From assembly GCA_003583745.1 (NCBI GenBank), contig QXPY01000009.1, positions 172,494-236,493 on the forward strand: 64,000 nt of DNA, given 5' to 3'. Origin of the DNA: Rhodocyclales bacterium GT-UBC (GTDB lineage Bacteria; Pseudomonadota; Gammaproteobacteria; Burkholderiales; Rhodocyclaceae). A program made the translations under genes and the position numbers. Shown piece after piece: positions 1 to 8,582 of this stretch. Position 1 is the stretch's first letter; every line of letters starts with the position of its first letter. The notes under the pieces were generated by a model, which ran no database searches, was not told the DNA's origin, and was given only the letters and a program-made list of their open reading frames with translations.

Positions 1-511
1 CGAGCAAGTCAGACCAATGTTCACTTGGCGCAGTCACCGCGACCAGGGTTTGGCTGGCACCGGTCAGCACATGATTGCGGTCCTTGAAATAGATGTAATC
101 ATCGGTCATTTCAAGCATCGCCCGGAAGTTCGCTGCCAGGTCTTCGGCGGCCAGCGGCAAGGCGAGACTCTTCGCATCCTGCAGAACCAGGTTCAGTACC
201 GGACAGGCATCGTTGCCCATTTCCTTGCGATAGATGCCCTTGACGCAACGAATGCGGCCATCGGCGTGGCGGAGGCGGAAATTGACGTTGCCATCGAGAG
301 AAATGGGGGGCGAGGCAAACAGGCTGGCAGCGATATCGGAATCATCGGCGTGGATCAGGGCCGGCAGGGCAATTTGCGCACCCAGGAAGTCCTCGGGTGG
401 ATAGCCGAGGAGAGCGAGGACTCCCTCGCTCACTGCGCGCACCGGCATCGCCTCGGTCAGCACGATCGTGAAGTGTGCTTCCACGACTGGGCGGCCAACT
501 ATCTGGATCAT
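1..511 (-). CDS. PAS-domain protein, 3' end beyond window
   Basis: The minus strand is open from an ATG at 509-511 to the window edge, giving 170 residues of the N-terminus. The sequence reads as two PAS-like sensor segments: residues about 10-110 carry a PAS-type stretch (AVSEGVLALLGYPPEDFLG) and a PAC-like part (FRLRHADGRIRCVKGIY). A second segment begins near residue 140 (MLEMTDDYIYFKDRNHVLTG). PAS domains bind small ligands or cofactors and usually sit in front of GGDEF, EAL or histidine kinase domains. The output domain is outside the window, so the class of signalling protein cannot be named. No signal peptide or membrane segment is visible in this part. Confidence 0.8.
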   Translation of the reverse strand, partial: MIQIVGRPVVEAHFTIVLTEAMPVRAVSEGVLALLGYPPEDFLGAQIALPALIHADDSDIAASLFASPPISLDGNVNFRLRHADGRIRCVKGIYRKEMGNDACPVLNLVLQDAKSLALPLAAEDLAANFRAMLEMTDDYIYFKDRNHVLTGASQTLVAVTAPSEHWSDLL

Positions 512-670
512 GCTTTTCCCCGCTAAACCGTGACAGGTTATGACAACGAGCACATTCGATTCCCCCGGTAAGCATAACGCTTAGCTCGTGATTTGTGGCG
601 AAAGGGAATCCGGTCAGGGTGAAAAGAGGCGATTCGCGATGTGTCTTGTGGTGATCCGCGGGCACAAATG

Positions 671-698
671 ACGAAGCCCGGCGGAGGCCGGGCTTCGT
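671..698 (-). terminator. Hairpin terminator after cphA
   Basis: A perfect 12-bp stem (arms 671-682 and 687-698) closes a 4-base loop, directly after the cphA stop on the minus strand. The following bases are not a strong T-run, so Rho-independent termination is plausible but not certain. The rest of 512-714 shows no gene. Confidence 0.6.
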
Positions 699-714
699 AC
701 GGCTGATGACGCGA

Positions 715-3288
715 TCAGTTTGCTTCGGCGATACGCGTGGCGATGTGTGCCAGCGCCTCTTCCACCTGGTCGATCAGGATCAGGCACAGATCGCCGGGTT
801 GCAGGCGGCTCAAGGCGGTATCGATGGCGATGAATTCGCCGGTGATGGCGTCGATCTGTTTGGTTCGACTGGCGTTGGCCAGACCTTCGCGGAGCAGGGC
901 GATGACTTCGCCATCTTCCCGACCACGTTGGCAGGCATCCTGATAAAGCACGACATCGTCGAAGGCTTCGCCGAGGATTTCGGTTTGCTGCCGGATGTCG
1001 TCGTCGCGCCGGTCGCCGGCGCCGCTGATCACCACTGAGCGCCGCTTGGCCGGCATGTTCTCGATGGCATTGACCAGGGCCTGGATGGCATCCGGGTTGT
1101 GACCGTAATCTGCAATCAGGGTGGCGCCCTTGTAATCGAAAACGTTGAAGCGGCCGGGGGCGGTCGCCGAATCGCTGACGAAGTTGGCCAGCGCTTGCTC
1201 GATGATCGCCCAGTCATAGCCCAGGGCCCAGCCGGTGGCGATGGCCGCCATGGCGTTTTCGACCTGGAAGCCGATCGTGCCGTTGCGGGTCAGCGGGACA
1301 TTGGCCAGCGGAATGCGGTGTTTCTTGCGGCCTTCGCCGCAGATGATGGCATCGCGTTCGACGTAAATGACACGCTTGCCCTGGGCGCGGTGGGTGGCCA
1401 GGACCGGATTCATCCGGTCGCGGGCGAAGAAGATGATCTCGCCCTGGCAATGGTGGGCCATTGCCGCGACCACCGGGTCGGCTGCATTGAGGACGGCGGT
1501 GCCGTTCGGGGCCACGTTTTCGACGATGACACGCTTGACCACGGCCAGTTCGTCGACGGTGGTGATGAAGTTGAGACCGAGGTGGTCGCCGATGCCGATG
1601 TTGGTGATGACGGCCACGTCGCACATATCGAAGCCGAGACCTTCGCGCAAGACACCGCCGCGGGCGGTTTCGAACACGGCGGCATCGACGTCGGGGTGGA
1701 GCAGGACGTTACGGGCGCTGCGCGGACCGCTGCAGTCACCGTCGTCAGTGCGACGGCCTTCGATATAGACGCCATCGGTGCTGGTCATGCCGACGCGCAG
1801 CCCCTTGCTTTCGAAGATGCGGCCGATCAGGCGGCTGGTTGTCGTCTTGCCATTGGTGCCGGCGATGGCGACCACGGGGATACGGGCATTGTCGCCATCC
1901 GGGAACATCATGCCGACGATGGCTTCGCCGACGGCACGGCCCTTGCCGAACGAGGGGTCGAGGTGCATGCGCAGGCCGGGTGCGGCATTGACTTCGACGA
2001 TGCCGCCACCCTGGTCTTCCAGCGGCTTGTGAATGGTGTCGCAGACGACGTCGATGCCGGCAATGTCGAGGCCGACGGTCTGGGCAGCAGCCACGGCGGC
2101 GGCAGCCAGTTCCGGATGCACGTCGTCGGTGACGTCGGTTGCTGTGCCGCCGGTGGACAGGTTGGCATTGTTGCGCAATACGACGCGGACGCCGCGCGGT
2201 GGCACCGATTCGGCGCTATAGCCTTGCTCGGCGAGGCGGGCGAGGGCGATCTCGTCGAAACGGATCTTGGTCAGCGAGGTGGCGTGACCGTCGGAGCGGC
2301 GCGGGTCGCTATTCACGATGTCGACCAGCTCGCGCACGGTATGAGTGCCGTCGCCGACCACCAGCGGCGGATCGCGGCGGGCGGCGGCGATCAGCTTGTC
2401 ACCGATGACCAGGAAACGCCAGTCGTGGCCGGAGAGGTATTTCTCGACCAGGATGTCGTCGCGGAATTCGATGGCCAGGTTGTAGGCACGGCGGACCTGC
2501 TCTTCGCTCGTCAGGTTGACCGAAATCCCCTTGCCCTGGTTGCCGTCCTGCGGCTTGACGACAACCGGCAGGCCGATTTCCTGGGCCGCTGCCCAGGCAT
2601 CATCCTCGTCCTCGACCGGGCGGCCGCGCGGTACGGCGACGCCGGCGGCGTGCAGCAGCTTCTTGGTCAGCTCTTTGTCCTGGGCGATGGCTTCGGCAAT
2701 GGCGCTGGTGAAACTGGTTTCGGCTGCCTGAATGCGCTTCTGCTTGCTGCCCCAGCCAAACTGGACCAGGCTGCCCTGGGTCAGGCGGCGGAAAGGGATG
2801 CCGCGCGCGACAGCGGCGGCGACAATCGATCCGGTCGATGGTCCGAGGCGAATGTCTTCGTCCAGGTCACGCAGTTCCTTGAGTGTGCCTTCAAGGTCGA
2901 ACGGCGTGTCATTGAGCGCTGCTGCGCAGAGTTGTTCGGCGCGTTCGAAGGCAAGGCGCCCGACATCTTCCTCGGTGTATTCGACGACGACCTGGTAAAC
3001 CCCTTGGTCTACCGTCTGCGCCGTCCGGCTGAAGGTGACCGGGCAGCCGGCCTGGGCTTGCAGGCCAAGTGCCGCGAATTCCAGCGCATGCGCCATCGAG
3101 ACGGTGTCGAGGTGGTCGGACGGGATCAGGTCGCCCAGTTCAGGAAAGCGCTCGCGCAGGCGCGCTTCGAAATTGGGCAATTCGGAAATGGCGCACTCGG
3201 CTCCTTCGCAGGTGACGATGGCCTGAATCGCGGTGTGGCGACTCCACAGATTGGGGCCGCGCAGGGCGCGGATGCGGGAAACGTCCAT
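715..3288 (-). CDS. cphA: Cyanophycin synthetase, full length
   Basis: Makes cyanophycin by ATP-dependent addition of Asp and then Arg to a poly-Asp backbone. At 857 residues it is close to the usual family length. The N-terminal domain is followed by an ATP-grasp region (about 215-470, VVVKPQDGNQGKGISV, EVNAAPGLRMH). A Mur-ligase-like half follows, with an intact P-loop near residue 476 (GTNGKTT) and a C-terminal domain (DYGHNPDAIQAL). The start MDVSRIRALRGPNLW is typical. It lies 16 bp after the shorter paralogue and is probably co-transcribed with it. The two-gene arrangement is known in other betaproteobacteria such as Cupriavidus. No cyanophycinase gene is visible in the window, so degradation must be encoded elsewhere. 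Confidence 0.95.
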   Translation of the reverse strand: MDVSRIRALRGPNLWSRHTAIQAIVTCEGAECAISELPNFEARLRERFPELGDLIPSDHLDTVSMAHALEFAALGLQAQAGCPVTFSRTAQTVDQGVYQVVVEYTEEDVGRLAFERAEQLCAAALNDTPFDLEGTLKELRDLDEDIRLGPSTGSIVAAAVARGIPFRRLTQGSLVQFGWGSKQKRIQAAETSFTSAIAEAIAQDKELTKKLLHAAGVAVPRGRPVEDEDDAWAAAQEIGLPVVVKPQDGNQGKGISVNLTSEEQVRRAYNLAIEFRDDILVEKYLSGHDWRFLVIGDKLIAAARRDPPLVVGDGTHTVRELVDIVNSDPRRSDGHATSLTKIRFDEIALARLAEQGYSAESVPPRGVRVVLRNNANLSTGGTATDVTDDVHPELAAAAVAAAQTVGLDIAGIDVVCDTIHKPLEDQGGGIVEVNAAPGLRMHLDPSFGKGRAVGEAIVGMMFPDGDNARIPVVAIAGTNGKTTTSRLIGRIFESKGLRVGMTSTDGVYIEGRRTDDGDCSGPRSARNVLLHPDVDAAVFETARGGVLREGLGFDMCDVAVITNIGIGDHLGLNFITTVDELAVVKRVIVENVAPNGTAVLNAADPVVAAMAHHCQGEIIFFARDRMNPVLATHRAQGKRVIYVERDAIICGEGRKKHRIPLANVPLTRNGTIGFQVENAMAAIATGWALGYDWAIIEQALANFVSDSATAPGRFNVFDYKGATLIADYGHNPDAIQALVNAIENMPAKRRSVVISGAGDRRDDDIRQQTEILGEAFDDVVLYQDACQRGREDGEVIALLREGLANASRTKQIDAITGEFIAIDTALSRLQPGDLCLILIDQVEEALAHIATRIAEAN

Positions 3289-3304
3289 GACGCTCTAGTC
3301 CTTG

Positions 3305-5542
3305 TTATTTCCGGGCGGACGCCGGCTTGTTGTGGCTCAGCGGCAGCATCGCTGCCGGATCGGGCAGTTCGAGGCCGTAGGTCTTCAGACCGGTCTTGAT
3401 TACTTCCTGGGTCAGGCCGAGCGCCCAGCCGGCCGCAACGGCGGCAAGCAGGTTGGCGATCGCATTCGGCTGCTTGTCCTTGCCGATGATCGGTGCATCG
3501 CCCAGGCGGCAGAGACGGATCTCGTCCTTGCCCGAGGCCAGCGTGACCCGCCCTTCGGCGATATAAACGCCGCGCTTGCCTGCGGCCAGGTGGGCGGCCA
3601 TGGCCGGGGCACCGGCGGTGCTGGCAAAGAAGATCACTTCGCCGTCGCAGAGCTCGGCAAAGTCGGCGACCAGTTCGTCTTCGGCATTCAGAACGGCATG
3701 GCCGCTGGGCAGCACGACATCGACCTGGGTCCGGTAGATCGAACGCGGTGTCGTGTAGTACTCGCCGCCGGTCGGTTGGACGTCCCAGCGGGAGAGGTCT
3801 TCTTCGTCCGAAACGATGTTGGTGACGATGCCGACCGAGCAACGGTCGTAAGGCAGGCCTTCGCCGAGGATGACTTCGGCGCCGTTTTCGATCACGGCAG
3901 CCTGGACGCTGCGATTGAGCAGTAAGCGACGGCCACCTTCCCAATTGGCCGCATTGCTTTTCTGGACTTGGCGACGTCCCAGGAAAATGCCGTCGCTGCT
4001 GGCCAGGCCAGCGTGTTGGCCGGAGAGGTAAAGCAGATGGGCGACCAGTTTGGCGACGGTGGTCTTGCCGTGGGTGCCGGTCACGCCGACCAGCGGCACG
4101 CGACCGCGTTCGCCGGCGCCAAACAGGTTGTCCACGATGGCCTGGCCGACCGGACGCGGCTTGCCGATGCCCGGCTTGATGTGCATGAGCAGGCTGGGGC
4201 CGGCATTGACTTCGACGATGGCGCCGCCTTGCGGTCCCAGCGGTTGGGAAATGTCCTTGCACACCAGATCGATGCCGGCAATGTCGAGACCGACGATGCG
4301 GGCAGCCAGTGCGGCGGTACGGGCCGTTTCCGGATGAACTTCGTCGGTACAGTCGAAGGCGTGGTTGGCATTGCGCTGGATCAGCACTTCGCGGCCGGCG
4401 GCCGGAATCGATTCGCCGCTCAGGCCCTGGCGTTCCAGTTCCATGCGGGCGGCGGTATCGATGCGGATGATCGAGAGCGGATGCAGTTCGGTGGTGCCAC
4501 GGCGCGGATCGGTATTGATCTGGCTGTCGATCAGCATCTGGACGGTCGATTGGCCGTCGCCGGTGACGGTGATCAGGTCGCTGCGGTTGGCGGCGACCAG
4601 TTTGCCGCCGACCACCAGCAGGCGATGTTCGATACCCTGGATGGAGCGCTCGACAAGCACGCCGGAGCCTTCTTCGACGGCAATGGCGTAAGCCTTGGCC
4701 ACTTCTTCCTTGCTGGTCAGGTCGATGAAGACGCCGCGGCCGTGATTGCCGTCGGTCGGCTTGACGACGACCGGGATGCCGATGTCTTCGGCGGCTTCCC
4801 ATGCGTCTTCCGGGCCGTCGACCTCACGGCCTTCCGGAATCGGCACGCCGCAGGACGAAAGCAGGGTCTTGGTGAGGTCCTTGTCGCGCGAAATGGTTTC
4901 GGCGATGGCGCTGGTCTGGTCGGTTTCCGCCGTCCAGATGCGGCGCATGGCAGCCCCGTAGCCAAGTTGTACCAGGTTGCCGTCGTCGAGCAGGCGGATG
5001 GCCGGGATGCTGCGTGCTTCGGCAGCATTGACGATGGCGGCAGTCGAGGGGCCGAGATATTTGCGATCGACGCGGCGCCGCATGGTGCTGGTCGCTTCGG
5101 CCATGTCGAAGGGCTCGTCATTGACGGCGGCGAGAATGAGCTTGATACCGAGTTCGAGGGCGAGACGGGTGCAATCTTCCTGAAAGTTGCTGATCGCCAG
5201 CTTGTAGACGCCACGTTCGGTAGTTTCCCGCGTCCGCCCGAAGCCATCGGGCAGTCCGCCCAAGGTCATCAGTTCGAGGGCGACATGTTCAAGCACATGG
5301 CCGATCCAGGTGCCTTCGTCGAGGCGGCGCAGGAAACCGCCGCGTTCGTCGTAGTTGCAGCGGTGCTCGACCAGCGAGGGCAACCAGGCGGTCAGTCTTT
5401 CGGTGAAACCGGGGAGTTTGTTGCTCGGATAGTCTTCAAATTCGCCGATGTCGATCCACGCTTCGAGCGCGGGGGGGTAGGTCCAGATACTCGGGCCACG
5501 CAGGGAAATGATGTCCCGAATGATGATGTCTTTTTTGCTCAT
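3305..5542 (-). CDS. Second cyanophycin synthetase, short form (CphA'-like)
   Basis: A 745-residue paralogue of the next gene with the same order: N-terminal domain (RDIISLRGPSIWTYPPALEA), ATP-grasp (VVVKPTDGNHGRGVF, EVNAGPSLLMH) and Mur-ligase central domain with P-loop GVTGTHGKTT near residue 486. It stops about 110 residues earlier than CphA, so the Mur-type C-terminal domain is largely missing. Short synthetases of this kind (CphA', CphA2) occur beside CphA in other bacteria. Some CphA2 enzymes polymerise beta-Asp-Arg dipeptides instead of free amino acids. Whether this copy does so is inference. The start is MSKKDIIIRD. The 138 bp upstream could hold its own promoter. Confidence 0.9.
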   Translation of the reverse strand: MSKKDIIIRDIISLRGPSIWTYPPALEAWIDIGEFEDYPSNKLPGFTERLTAWLPSLVEHRCNYDERGGFLRRLDEGTWIGHVLEHVALELMTLGGLPDGFGRTRETTERGVYKLAISNFQEDCTRLALELGIKLILAAVNDEPFDMAEATSTMRRRVDRKYLGPSTAAIVNAAEARSIPAIRLLDDGNLVQLGYGAAMRRIWTAETDQTSAIAETISRDKDLTKTLLSSCGVPIPEGREVDGPEDAWEAAEDIGIPVVVKPTDGNHGRGVFIDLTSKEEVAKAYAIAVEEGSGVLVERSIQGIEHRLLVVGGKLVAANRSDLITVTGDGQSTVQMLIDSQINTDPRRGTTELHPLSIIRIDTAARMELERQGLSGESIPAAGREVLIQRNANHAFDCTDEVHPETARTAALAARIVGLDIAGIDLVCKDISQPLGPQGGAIVEVNAGPSLLMHIKPGIGKPRPVGQAIVDNLFGAGERGRVPLVGVTGTHGKTTVAKLVAHLLYLSGQHAGLASSDGIFLGRRQVQKSNAANWEGGRRLLLNRSVQAAVIENGAEVILGEGLPYDRCSVGIVTNIVSDEEDLSRWDVQPTGGEYYTTPRSIYRTQVDVVLPSGHAVLNAEDELVADFAELCDGEVIFFASTAGAPAMAAHLAAGKRGVYIAEGRVTLASGKDEIRLCRLGDAPIIGKDKQPNAIANLLAAVAAGWALGLTQEVIKTGLKTYGLELPDPAAMLPLSHNKPASARK

Positions 5543-5632
5543 GCTTGTTTCGCCCGGCTCCGTTCCACGGTGAAAATTGTTATTGGGGCAGCTGATAATT
5601 ATTAACGCTTTCGCCAGTCAGTGGGCTGACCT

Positions 5633-5650
5633 GTGACAAAAAAATGTCAC
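5633..5650. promoter_or_regulatory. Perfect inverted repeat upstream of cphA'
   Basis: GTGACA, six A bases, then TGTCAC: an 18-bp perfect palindrome about 90 bp before the CphA' start, inside the only sizeable gap of the cyanophycin block. The spacing does not fit CRP (TGTGA-N6-TCACA) or FNR. An operator for a local regulator is a guess. It could also form a small hairpin. Confidence 0.35.
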
Positions 5651-5680
5651 CAATCGCTACCCTCTGTTACAGACGAACGC

Positions 5681-6151
5681 CTAAAGGAAGCGGTCGAGCA
5701 GCTTGCGGCTGTGACGGTCAAGTTGCGTCAGGTCGCGGATCAGGAACTCGATGCCGTGGCTGTCGGCGATCATCAGGCGCTTGTCCGAGAGGCGCCGGAT
5801 GTCTTCCTCGCCCTTGAGTGTCAGCTCGGTGCGGCCCCGGTTGGTTCCGACCTCCCAGGTACTCGGGCAGGCGAAGCTCGATACCGAGAGAATCTGGTTG
5901 ATTTCCGGGACGAACTCGCGACTGGCCAGTTCGGCTTCGATCAGCTGCGCAATATCGGCTGGCAGCTCGGCGAGACGATCGATCCAGGCGACTTCGTGGC
6001 CTTCCGTATTGACCAGGGAGAGTCCCTCGGCGGGGGCGGCAATCGGAAAAGTGCGCACCGGCGTGATGCCTTCGTGGCGTTCACCGGCCGGGGTGGTCAG
6101 TACCAGTCGGCCGAAAGGGTCGCGCACAAGTTGGAATTGGGAATTCGGCAT
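5681..6151 (-). CDS. DUF1854 protein linked to cyanophycin genes
   Basis: A 156-residue soluble protein of the DUF1854 family, which is commonly found beside cyanophycin synthetases and an ABC transporter. It starts at MPNSQFQLVRDPFGRLVL; the longer open frame upstream runs into the ABC gene and has no family-like sequence. Recognisable family features are the beta-rich N-terminal half and the segment EVNQIL-like EINQILSVSSFACPSTWEV followed by LKGEEDIRRL. It starts 10 bp after the ABC transporter stop, so the two are almost certainly co-transcribed. Molecular function is unknown. Guilt by association suggests help with cyanophycin synthesis, sensing or export. Confidence 0.8.
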   Translation of the reverse strand: MPNSQFQLVRDPFGRLVLTTPAGERHEGITPVRTFPIAAPAEGLSLVNTEGHEVAWIDRLAELPADIAQLIEAELASREFVPEINQILSVSSFACPSTWEVGTNRGRTELTLKGEEDIRRLSDKRLMIADSHGIEFLIRDLTQLDRHSRKLLDRFL

Positions 6152-6161
6152 GCTGTTCTTT

Positions 6162-8456
6162 TTAGACCGTGACGGTTTTCGGGAGGTCGGGGGCGCGTTG
6201 CAATTCCGGTTCGGTATCGACATTGCGGGCCTGCGCCATATACAACTTGTGGTAATGGCCTTCTGCTGCCATCAGTTGGTCATGGTTGCCGATCTCGACA
6301 ATACGGCCGCGATCCATGACGACCAGGCGATCGGCCTTGCGCAGCGTAGACAGGCGGTGGGCGATGGCGATGGTGGTGCGGCCGCGTACCAGGTTGTCGA
6401 GCGCCTTCTGGATTTCCTTCTCGGTCTCGGTGTCGACGGCCGAAGTGGCTTCGTCGAGGATCAGGATGCGCGGGTCGATCAGCAGCGCCCGGGCAATCGA
6501 GATGCGCTGGCGCTCGCCGCCGGAGAGGCCCTGGCCGCGTTCGCCGACCAGCGAGTCGTAGCCGTGCGGCAGGCGCAGGATGAACTCGTGGGCATGGGCG
6601 GCACGGGCCGCCGCGATGATTTCCTGGCGGGTGGCGTCCGGTTTGCCGTAGGCGATGTTGTCGGCGATGGTGCCGAAGAACAGGAAGGGCTCCTGCAAGA
6701 CCAGGCCGATATGGCGGCGGAACTCGGCCACCGGCACCGAACGGACATCGACGCCATCGATGAAGACGGCGCCTTCGGTGACGTCGTAGAAGCGGCAGAT
6801 CAGGTTGACCAGGGTCGATTTGCCCGAGCCGGAATGGCCGACCAGACCGATCATCTCGCCCGGCTGGATAACCAGGTCGACATCGCGGGTGACGGCGCGG
6901 GTGCCGTAGCGGAAACTGGCTTTCTTCAGTTCCAGCTGGCCGGTCACCTTTTCCAGATGCACCGGGTTGCTCGGTTCGGGCACGCTGGAGACGTGATCGA
7001 GAATGTCGAAAATCCGCTTGGTGCTCGACGCGGCGCGTTGCGTCGCCGAGACGATCCGGCTCATCGAGTCTAGGCGGGTGTAGAAGCGGCCGATGTAGGC
7101 GAGGAAGGCGGTGAGCACGCCGACCGTGCTGGCGCCTCGCGATATCTGCCAGATGCCGAAAACCCAGACGACGAGCAGACCGACTTCGGTGAGCAGCGTC
7201 ACGGTCGGGGTGAACAGCGACCAGGTCTTGTTCAGCTTGTCGTTCATCGCCAGGTTGTGCTCGTTGGCGGCGCGGAAGCGGGCGCCTTCGCGCTTTTCCT
7301 GGGCAAAGGCCTTGACGACGCGGATGCCGGGAATGGTGTCGGCCAGCACGTTGGTGACTTCGGCCCAGACACGGTCGATCTTCTCGAAGCCGGTACGCAG
7401 TTTTTCGCGGACGAAATGAATCAGCCAACCGATGATCGGTAGCGGCAGCAGGGTGACCAATGCCAGCCAGGGATTGATGCTGAACAGGATGACGGCGGTC
7501 ATCGCGATCATCAGCACGTCGGTAGCGAAATTGAGCAGGTCGAGCGACAGGAAGATGTTGATGCGGTCGGTTTCGTTGCCGATGCGCGCCATCAGGTCGC
7601 CGGTGCGCTTGCCACCAAAATATTCCAGGGACAAGCCGAGCAGGTGATCGTAGGTCTGGGTGCGCAGGTCGCGTCCCATGCGCTCGGAAACCAGAGACAG
7701 GATGTAGGTTCGTATCCAGCCCAGGCCCCAGGCCAGGATCGCCGCGCCGAGCAGCCCGCCGAGATAGAGCATGACCAGCGACCAGTCGATCGGCTTGCCG
7801 TTCTGGAACGGGATCAGCACGTTGTCCATCAGCGGCATGGTCAGGTAGGGCGGCACCAACTGCGCGGCAGTCGACGCCAGCGTCAGCAGGAAGCCGGTGA
7901 GCAACTGCCAGCGGTAGGGCCGGGCAAAACGCCAGAGACGGAACAGGGTCCAGGTCGATGGCGAAACCGAGGTTTCTCGCGTGCAGATCGGACATTCGTC
8001 CTCGCCCGGCGGCAGCGGTGCCTTGCATTTTGGGCAGGTATCGTCACCGCTGCGGGCGACTGGCTGGCCGCTGGCCAGGCTGGCCTGGTGCAATTCGAAT
8101 TCGTTGATTACTCGCAGCGCCGCCAGATTACGGCTCAGGGTATAGCGCCAGACCACCAGGCGGCCTTGTCGGTCGGTCAGTTCGAGCATGCCGACGCCGG
8201 CATGGTCAAAATGATTGAGGCTCAACTCGGGGCGCAACGGCCATTCTTGCCAGTCCGTACTGGCCGGATTGCGGGCCAGCAGGCGTTGGTTGGTGACGAT
8301 GACCAGCCCGCTGGAAAACTGCAGGCGGTTATCGAGGTCGATTTCGATCCAGGCCTGGGTCTTTTCGCCGACGAGCAACTTGGCTTCGACATCGGCTGCC
8401 CAGCGGTCGGGGAGAGCCGGTTCGTTGCCGGCGACGGGGGGTGCATTGAGGCTCAT
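6162..8456 (-). CDS. ABC exporter associated with cyanophycin cluster
   Basis: A fused-type (half-transporter) ABC exporter of 764 residues. The unusual N-terminus (1-135) looks like a PH/GRAM-type beta domain. It is followed by a small zinc ribbon with Cys 141, 144, 155 and 158 (CPKC...CPIC). Then come a six-helix ABC membrane domain (about 175-460) and an ATPase domain with Walker A near 536 (GHSGSGKST), signature LSGGERQ near 644 and Walker B (ILILDEATSAVD). I chose MSLNAPP over the ATG six codons upstream; either is possible. Position directly before DUF1854 and cphA'/cphA indicates a role in cyanophycin metabolism, with an unknown substrate. Confidence 0.85.
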   Translation of the reverse strand: MSLNAPPVAGNEPALPDRWAADVEAKLLVGEKTQAWIEIDLDNRLQFSSGLVIVTNQRLLARNPASTDWQEWPLRPELSLNHFDHAGVGMLELTDRQGRLVVWRYTLSRNLAALRVINEFELHQASLASGQPVARSGDDTCPKCKAPLPPGEDECPICTRETSVSPSTWTLFRLWRFARPYRWQLLTGFLLTLASTAAQLVPPYLTMPLMDNVLIPFQNGKPIDWSLVMLYLGGLLGAAILAWGLGWIRTYILSLVSERMGRDLRTQTYDHLLGLSLEYFGGKRTGDLMARIGNETDRINIFLSLDLLNFATDVLMIAMTAVILFSINPWLALVTLLPLPIIGWLIHFVREKLRTGFEKIDRVWAEVTNVLADTIPGIRVVKAFAQEKREGARFRAANEHNLAMNDKLNKTWSLFTPTVTLLTEVGLLVVWVFGIWQISRGASTVGVLTAFLAYIGRFYTRLDSMSRIVSATQRAASSTKRIFDILDHVSSVPEPSNPVHLEKVTGQLELKKASFRYGTRAVTRDVDLVIQPGEMIGLVGHSGSGKSTLVNLICRFYDVTEGAVFIDGVDVRSVPVAEFRRHIGLVLQEPFLFFGTIADNIAYGKPDATRQEIIAAARAAHAHEFILRLPHGYDSLVGERGQGLSGGERQRISIARALLIDPRILILDEATSAVDTETEKEIQKALDNLVRGRTTIAIAHRLSTLRKADRLVVMDRGRIVEIGNHDQLMAAEGHYHKLYMAQARNVDTEPELQRAPDLPKTVTV

Positions 8457-8513
8457 TCTGGGAGTATACCGCAAGGGTCGGGGAGCCTGCCTAACGCCCC
8501 ATTTTCCAGGAGG

Positions 8514-8527
8514 TTGACGCGTATCAA
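8514..8527. promoter_or_regulatory. FNR/Dnr-type box before nirJ
   Basis: TTGAC-GCGT-ATCAA matches the FNR/Dnr consensus TTGAT-N4-ATCAA at 9 of 10 fixed positions. Its centre is about 62 bp before the nirJ start, so with a normal -41.5 placement transcription would begin near 8562. This fits oxygen- or nitrogen-oxide-controlled expression of heme d1 genes. Confidence 0.65.
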
Positions 8528-8582
8528 GGCTTTACGCAGGCGACTGCCATTGAATACGACGACGTCAGAATCAAGGAAAGCC

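Noticed and set aside
17..526. Plus-strand open frame at the window start
   Set aside because: The minus strand here encodes a PAS domain; the plus frame has no recognisable content.
1099..3399. 766-codon open frame antisense to cphA, and similar long antisense frames at 3126-4802, 3968-5605 and 14343-15695
   Set aside because: High GC third positions of the true genes create open frames on the other strand. The translations show no family features, whereas the opposite strand is clearly a known gene.
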